Positions 60,546-64,000 of a stretch of DNA of 64,000 nucleotides are shown piece after piece. The stretch is from CAZYBU01 sp964645775 (GTDB taxonomy: Bacteria; Spirochaetota; UBA4802; UBA5550). The translations under genes and the position numbers were made by a program. Below the pieces are notes generated by a model that saw nothing but the letters and a program-made list of their open reading frames with translations, searched no databases and was not told the DNA's origin. The stretch covers positions 62,001-126,000 of the forward strand of contig CAZYBU010000005.1 in the NCBI GenBank assembly GCA_964645775.1, written 5' to 3'. Numbering within the stretch: the first letter of the stretch is position 1; each line of letters opens with the position of its first letter.

Positions 60546-62411
60546 ATGAATGAGGGCAGGTTTAAACGCAGGGTCTATGTCATCGGTGTCCTGCTGACGG
60601 TCATTGCCCTCTTTTTTGTTGTTCATATCACACGTCTCCACTTTTCCGATCGTGTGACCGTTCCGCCCCCTGAAAAACCGGATGTACGACGCGGGGTAAT
60701 ACGCGATAGGAACGGTTATATCCTGGCCCTCTCGGTACTGAGCCGCTCCTGCTATGCCAATCCCCAGGAGATCGAAGATCCCCGGTCTGCCGCCCGTCAG
60801 CTTGCTCCGGTTCTAATGATGGATGAGAACCTGCTTCTCGACAGGCTTTCCCGAAATAAAAAGTTCGTCTGGATAAAGCGTAAGCTCGATGAAGCGGCCG
60901 TAAAGGCTGTCAGCTCTCTTGAGATTCGCGGCATCCATTTCAGGGACGAGTACCGCAGGGTTTACCCTTACGGGCGTCTGGCAGCCAACATCATCGGTTT
61001 TACGGGTGTCGATAATCACGGTCTGGAAGGCCTTGAATACCGCTATGATGACATTCTAATGGGTGAGTATAAGCGGACCGGGCGTGATACGGCTGTTATC
61101 TATGGTCTGGATCTCACTCTGACCATCGACCGGTTTGTTCAGCATTATTGTGAGGAGGCCCTGGAGGAAGCGGTCACCAGACATGAGGCGAAACAGGGGA
61201 CCGTGGTGGTCATGGAGATCGAGACCGGGCGGGTTCTGGCCCTGGCCCGGTATCCTGGATTTGATCCCAATTTCTACTATCGCTTTTCACCTTTTGAACG
61301 AAGAAATTTTTCCATTACCGATACCTTTGAACCCGGTTCAACCCTGAAGGTACTTACCGTGGCGTCACTGCTGGAGAACCGTCCCCTGCTGGCTGAGGAG
61401 AAATACATCTGCGAAGGCAAGATCGAGATCGGGGGAGAGACCATCCACTGCACCGGGGTCCATGGAGAACTGGATCTGGAGGGTATCATTCGCCATTCCT
61501 GTAACGTGGGCATCATAAAGGCCGTCCGGGGACTTAAGAAGGAAGAGTTGTATCGGACTTTTAAAAAATTTAATTTCGGGGAACGGGTCTCCGATGATCT
61601 TCCCGGAGAAGGAGAGGGGATACTTCGGCCCGTCAGGGAATGGTCCGGTCTCTCAAAATATTCCCTGGCTATCGGTCATGAAATCTCGGTAAACTCACTG
61701 CAGATGACCTCGGCCTTTTCCGCCATCGCTTCAGGTGGTGTCTATCGATATCCCACGCTGATTCATTCCATGCACCGGTATGACGGAAGCCTTTACAGGG
61801 GATTCTATCCCAGGACCCGGGGACGCGTGCTGGAAAAGAAAATTGCCGACAGGCTGATGGAGTTGATGGAACGGGTGGTGGACCCGGGTGGTACGGGAGA
61901 ACTGGGCGCTTCCAGGTATTATAACGCGGCCGGTAAGACCGGGACCTCTCAAAAGTTTTCGCACATGGAGGGAAAGTATTCCGAATGGGTCCTCTCATCT
62001 TTCGTGGGGCTGGTCCCCCGGGAGAAACCGACCATTTGCGTCTATGTGGTTATCGATGAACCGGTGGGCGGACGTTCTGGCGGAAAGGTGGCGGCACCGG
62101 TCTTCTCAAAGATTGCTGATCGGGTGCTTCCCTACCTCGGAATAAAGCACAGGGGGCTCCGGGGACGTCTTCCTGAGAAAAGAGAGAGGAGGTCCCCCTC
62201 CCCTGAGAGAGGGATCCTGCCCTCCTTCACGGGACTGGAACTCTACCGAGCCCTGGATATTGTGTCTCCCCTGCAGCAGAGAATACCATTTCGTTTGAAG
62301 GTGATAGGAAGTGGCCGCGTGGTCTCTCAGGAGCCGAAGCCGGGGAGCCGGCTTGAGAACCTGGAGGAGCTTACTCTTATATGCGAGGAAGCGGAAGATG
62401 AGCGTAACTGA
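60546..62411 (+). CDS. ftsI: Class B penicillin-binding protein with PASTA domain (FtsI/PBP2-like)
   Basis: A 621-aa transpeptidase for septal or cell-wall peptidoglycan. A short cytoplasmic N terminus and one membrane helix (about 10-27) precede the dimerisation domain (RRGVIRDRNGYILA). The transpeptidase motifs are S265-K268 (EPGSTLK), HSCN near 316 and AGKTGTSQ near 458. A C-terminal PASTA domain (about 555-615, LPSFTGLELYRALDI) follows. AGGA precedes the ATG. It overlaps the Maf-like gene by 14 nt. Confidence 0.93.
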   Translation: MNEGRFKRRVYVIGVLLTVIALFFVVHITRLHFSDRVTVPPPEKPDVRRGVIRDRNGYILALSVLSRSCYANPQEIEDPRSAARQLAPVLMMDENLLLDRLSRNKKFVWIKRKLDEAAVKAVSSLEIRGIHFRDEYRRVYPYGRLAANIIGFTGVDNHGLEGLEYRYDDILMGEYKRTGRDTAVIYGLDLTLTIDRFVQHYCEEALEEAVTRHEAKQGTVVVMEIETGRVLALARYPGFDPNFYYRFSPFERRNFSITDTFEPGSTLKVLTVASLLENRPLLAEEKYICEGKIEIGGETIHCTGVHGELDLEGIIRHSCNVGIIKAVRGLKKEELYRTFKKFNFGERVSDDLPGEGEGILRPVREWSGLSKYSLAIGHEISVNSLQMTSAFSAIASGGVYRYPTLIHSMHRYDGSLYRGFYPRTRGRVLEKKIADRLMELMERVVDPGGTGELGASRYYNAAGKTGTSQKFSHMEGKYSEWVLSSFVGLVPREKPTICVYVVIDEPVGGRSGGKVAAPVFSKIADRVLPYLGIKHRGLRGRLPEKRERRSPSPERGILPSFTGLELYRALDIVSPLQQRIPFRLKVIGSGRVVSQEPKPGSRLENLEELTLICEEAEDERN

Positions 62412-64000
62412 TCCTGCTCTGTTGCAACGACGGTTTCCCGCCGCGGTGGAACGGGTATTTAATAGAGGGGATGATATCAAAATCCAGGTCGAAGAGTCCC
62501 GTCAGGGCCACCCCGTGCCCTCTGTTGAGGTGGGGGGAAAGACTATGAGAGTCCACAGCCGGGGGGATCCCTTCCGTGAGAGCGAACGGATGATCCAGAA
62601 CATGGAACCATCCGCCTTTGATTGTATCGTGGTCTTCGGTTTCGGGTTCGCCTATCATCTGGAGCTTCTTCTGGAGAGGCTCTCGCCCGAGGGTACTCTC
62701 CTGGTTATTGAACGGCACGGGGAAATGGTTAAAAGAGCGATGGAGCGCCGGAACCTGACCTTTCTTCTGGGCGATGAACGAATCTCGCTGCTGGTAGCTC
62801 CCAGTTCCGAAGAAGTTGCGGAAGAACTGAAAAAACGTTCAACACGCAGGGTAACCATCCTGCTTCACCGCGGTTCTGCTGTCCTTGACCCGGAATTCTA
62901 TGAAAAGGTCCGGGAATGGGTCCGTTCTCACCTCTCCATGAAAGAGGTGAATATGGCCACTCTGGCCCGTTTTGAGCGTATCTGGGGCGCAAATATAGCA
63001 CGTAATCTTGCTTCATTTATTTCTTCACCCGGTATAGATGCCTTCTATGGCCGGTTCAGCGATATGACAGCGATAGTTATCGGTGCCGGCCCCTCCCTGG
63101 AAGATTCCATACCGCATCTTCGTCGCCTGCAGGAGAAGTGTGTAGTGGTGGCCGTTGATACAGTGTACAGCTACCTTATGGAACGGGGCGTGGAACCCCA
63201 TTTTTGTCTTTCCGTGGACCCCCAGGTTATAAACGCCCGCTATTTTGAAGGAGCACAGGCGGGAAAGACCGTTCTCGTCTTTGAGCCGACCGTTCATCCT
63301 GCGGCACTGCGTCTTTTTCCGGGTCGTGCCGTAACCACGGGAGTGGCTTTTGATCTCCTGGGGTGGATAGAACGGATGACCGGCCGTAAAGGTGAGATAA
63401 CTCATGGCGGATCGGTCTCCACGAACGCGGCCGACATGGCTCACAGGCTCGGCGCTGATAAGATTGTTCTGGTGGGACAGGATCTTTCCTTTACCGGAGG
63501 GAGGGCGCATGTTCGCGGAGCAAGGTTCGAGGAGCTTCAACACAGGATAACAAACCGGGTCAGGACCGTGGAGATGATGAACCGGGGGCAGCTCTACGCC
63601 CTGCCCAGGATCGATCTTCCCTCTCTGGAGGGAGGAGATGTCCATACCAACCAGAAGATGATGGTGTTTATACGCTGGTTCGAGGAACACGCACATCTTC
63701 GACTGGTTAACGGAACGGCCCGGGGAATTCGTTTGAAAAATATTCCACCGGTATCCCTGGAAGAGCTTACAGATTCCCTGGATGATAACCCTGTCAGAGA
63801 ACGGATCGACCGCATTCTAAACGAAGTGGAAATTACTTCGAAAAAGATAGAACAGATCTCCCGAGTGATCCTTTCCCGAATTGATGATATGAGCCGTGAG
63901 GTAAAGGAACTGATTCCCCTGCTGGAGGAAGGGGTAAGCCTCTCGGATAAACTTGCCGAAGAGATATCGCGGGGAAAAGACGCAGGGAAAACCCGCTATC
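62398..64000 (+). CDS. Maf/MptE-like DUF115 protein (partial, runs off the end)
   Basis: At least 534 codons are seen before the window ends; no stop. It has the DUF115 / motility-accessory-factor signature AIVIGAGPSLEDSIPHL (about residues 225-241), VEPHFCLSVDPQ, GGSVSTNAADMAHRLGADKIVL and GQDLSFTGGRAH. Related proteins are glycosyltransferases that add nonulosonic acids to flagellins, or 6-hydroxymethylpterin pyrophosphokinases; the motility role fits this genome but is not proven. It overlaps the PBP gene by 14 nt, so the two are co-transcribed. Confidence 0.85.
   Translation, partial: MSVTDPALLQRRFPAAVERVFNRGDDIKIQVEESRQGHPVPSVEVGGKTMRVHSRGDPFRESERMIQNMEPSAFDCIVVFGFGFAYHLELLLERLSPEGTLLVIERHGEMVKRAMERRNLTFLLGDERISLLVAPSSEEVAEELKKRSTRRVTILLHRGSAVLDPEFYEKVREWVRSHLSMKEVNMATLARFERIWGANIARNLASFISSPGIDAFYGRFSDMTAIVIGAGPSLEDSIPHLRRLQEKCVVVAVDTVYSYLMERGVEPHFCLSVDPQVINARYFEGAQAGKTVLVFEPTVHPAALRLFPGRAVTTGVAFDLLGWIERMTGRKGEITHGGSVSTNAADMAHRLGADKIVLVGQDLSFTGGRAHVRGARFEELQHRITNRVRTVEMMNRGQLYALPRIDLPSLEGGDVHTNQKMMVFIRWFEEHAHLRLVNGTARGIRLKNIPPVSLEELTDSLDDNPVRERIDRILNEVEITSKKIEQISRVILSRIDDMSREVKELIPLLEEGVSLSDKLAEEISRGKDAGKTRY

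Overview
The window is a piece of a draft bacterial genome (100 Ns at 17541-17640), moderately GC-rich, densely packed with genes on both strands and many 4-20 nt overlaps. Gene content points to a free-living, motile spirochaete (Spirochaetota). The reasons are a fliK-flgD-flgE block whose hook protein carries the Lys/Cys pair used for lysinoalanine cross-linking in spirochaete hooks, a separate FlgF/FlgG-type rod gene, a complete Bat (aerotolerance) operon, a 7TMR-DISM sensor, and several partner-switching (STAS / RsbW-like) and HD-GYP signalling proteins. This assignment is inference from gene families, not from a marker comparison. I see no prophage, insertion sequence, CRISPR array or plasmid functions.

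Layout. 1-2.8 kb: tRNA-Trp, a two-gene YeeE/YedE-type sulfur transporter, and a histidine kinase with a lost PAS domain plus its receiver. 2.8-8.6 kb (minus): purF; then an overlapping chain made of an RsbW-like kinase, a secreted or membrane protein, a STAS antagonist, gpmI, mobA and a histidine phosphatase; tRNA-Pro lies just upstream. 8.9-11.9 kb (plus): a second STAS gene and plsB. 11.9-19.1 kb (minus): class III FBPase, a metallophosphoesterase-like protein without its metal ligands, glyA, an HD-domain protein, a repeat region with the assembly gap, and leuB. 19.1-22.8 kb: two membrane proteins, fbaA, a small secreted protein and a chemoreceptor-like secreted coiled coil. 23.1-30.3 kb (plus): moxR-DUF58-(DUF4381/BatD-like)-batA-batB-batC-batD. 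30.3-43.6 kb: a stand-alone 5S rRNA with its own promoter and terminator, a GAF/HD-GYP protein, a DUF89 phosphatase, icd, a DUF6279-like lipoprotein, rluD, a K+ channel with a zinc-ribbon tail, trpS, a 7TMR-DISM/PAS/RsbW-like sensor and a DUF2892 protein. 43.6-50.2 kb (minus): LarA-like racemase, beta-lactamase-family hydrolase, flgE-flgD-fliK. 50.4-64 kb: spoU-type methyltransferase, a zinc-ribbon membrane protein, flgF, murA, tatA (59 aa), a lytic transglycosylase whose LysM is out of frame at an A9 tract, a receiver-like coiled-coil protein, a stand-alone helicase-associated-domain protein, lepB with a PH-like extension, a PASTA penicillin-binding protein, and a Maf/DUF115 protein that runs off the end.

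Themes. Central carbon metabolism (gpmI, fbaA, FBPase, icd, glyA, leuB) is interleaved with envelope building (murA, PBP, transglycosylase, lepB, tatA, plsB) and motility. The most unusual material is regulatory: RsbV/RsbW-type partner-switching parts at three places with no sigma factor or PP2C phosphatase alongside, two atypical HD-GYP proteins, an inactive-looking phosphoesterase, a free-standing 5S gene, and repeated palindromes in three intergenic regions. Many start codons were reset from the longest open frame by ribosome-binding sites and family alignment; these choices are stated in the entries.
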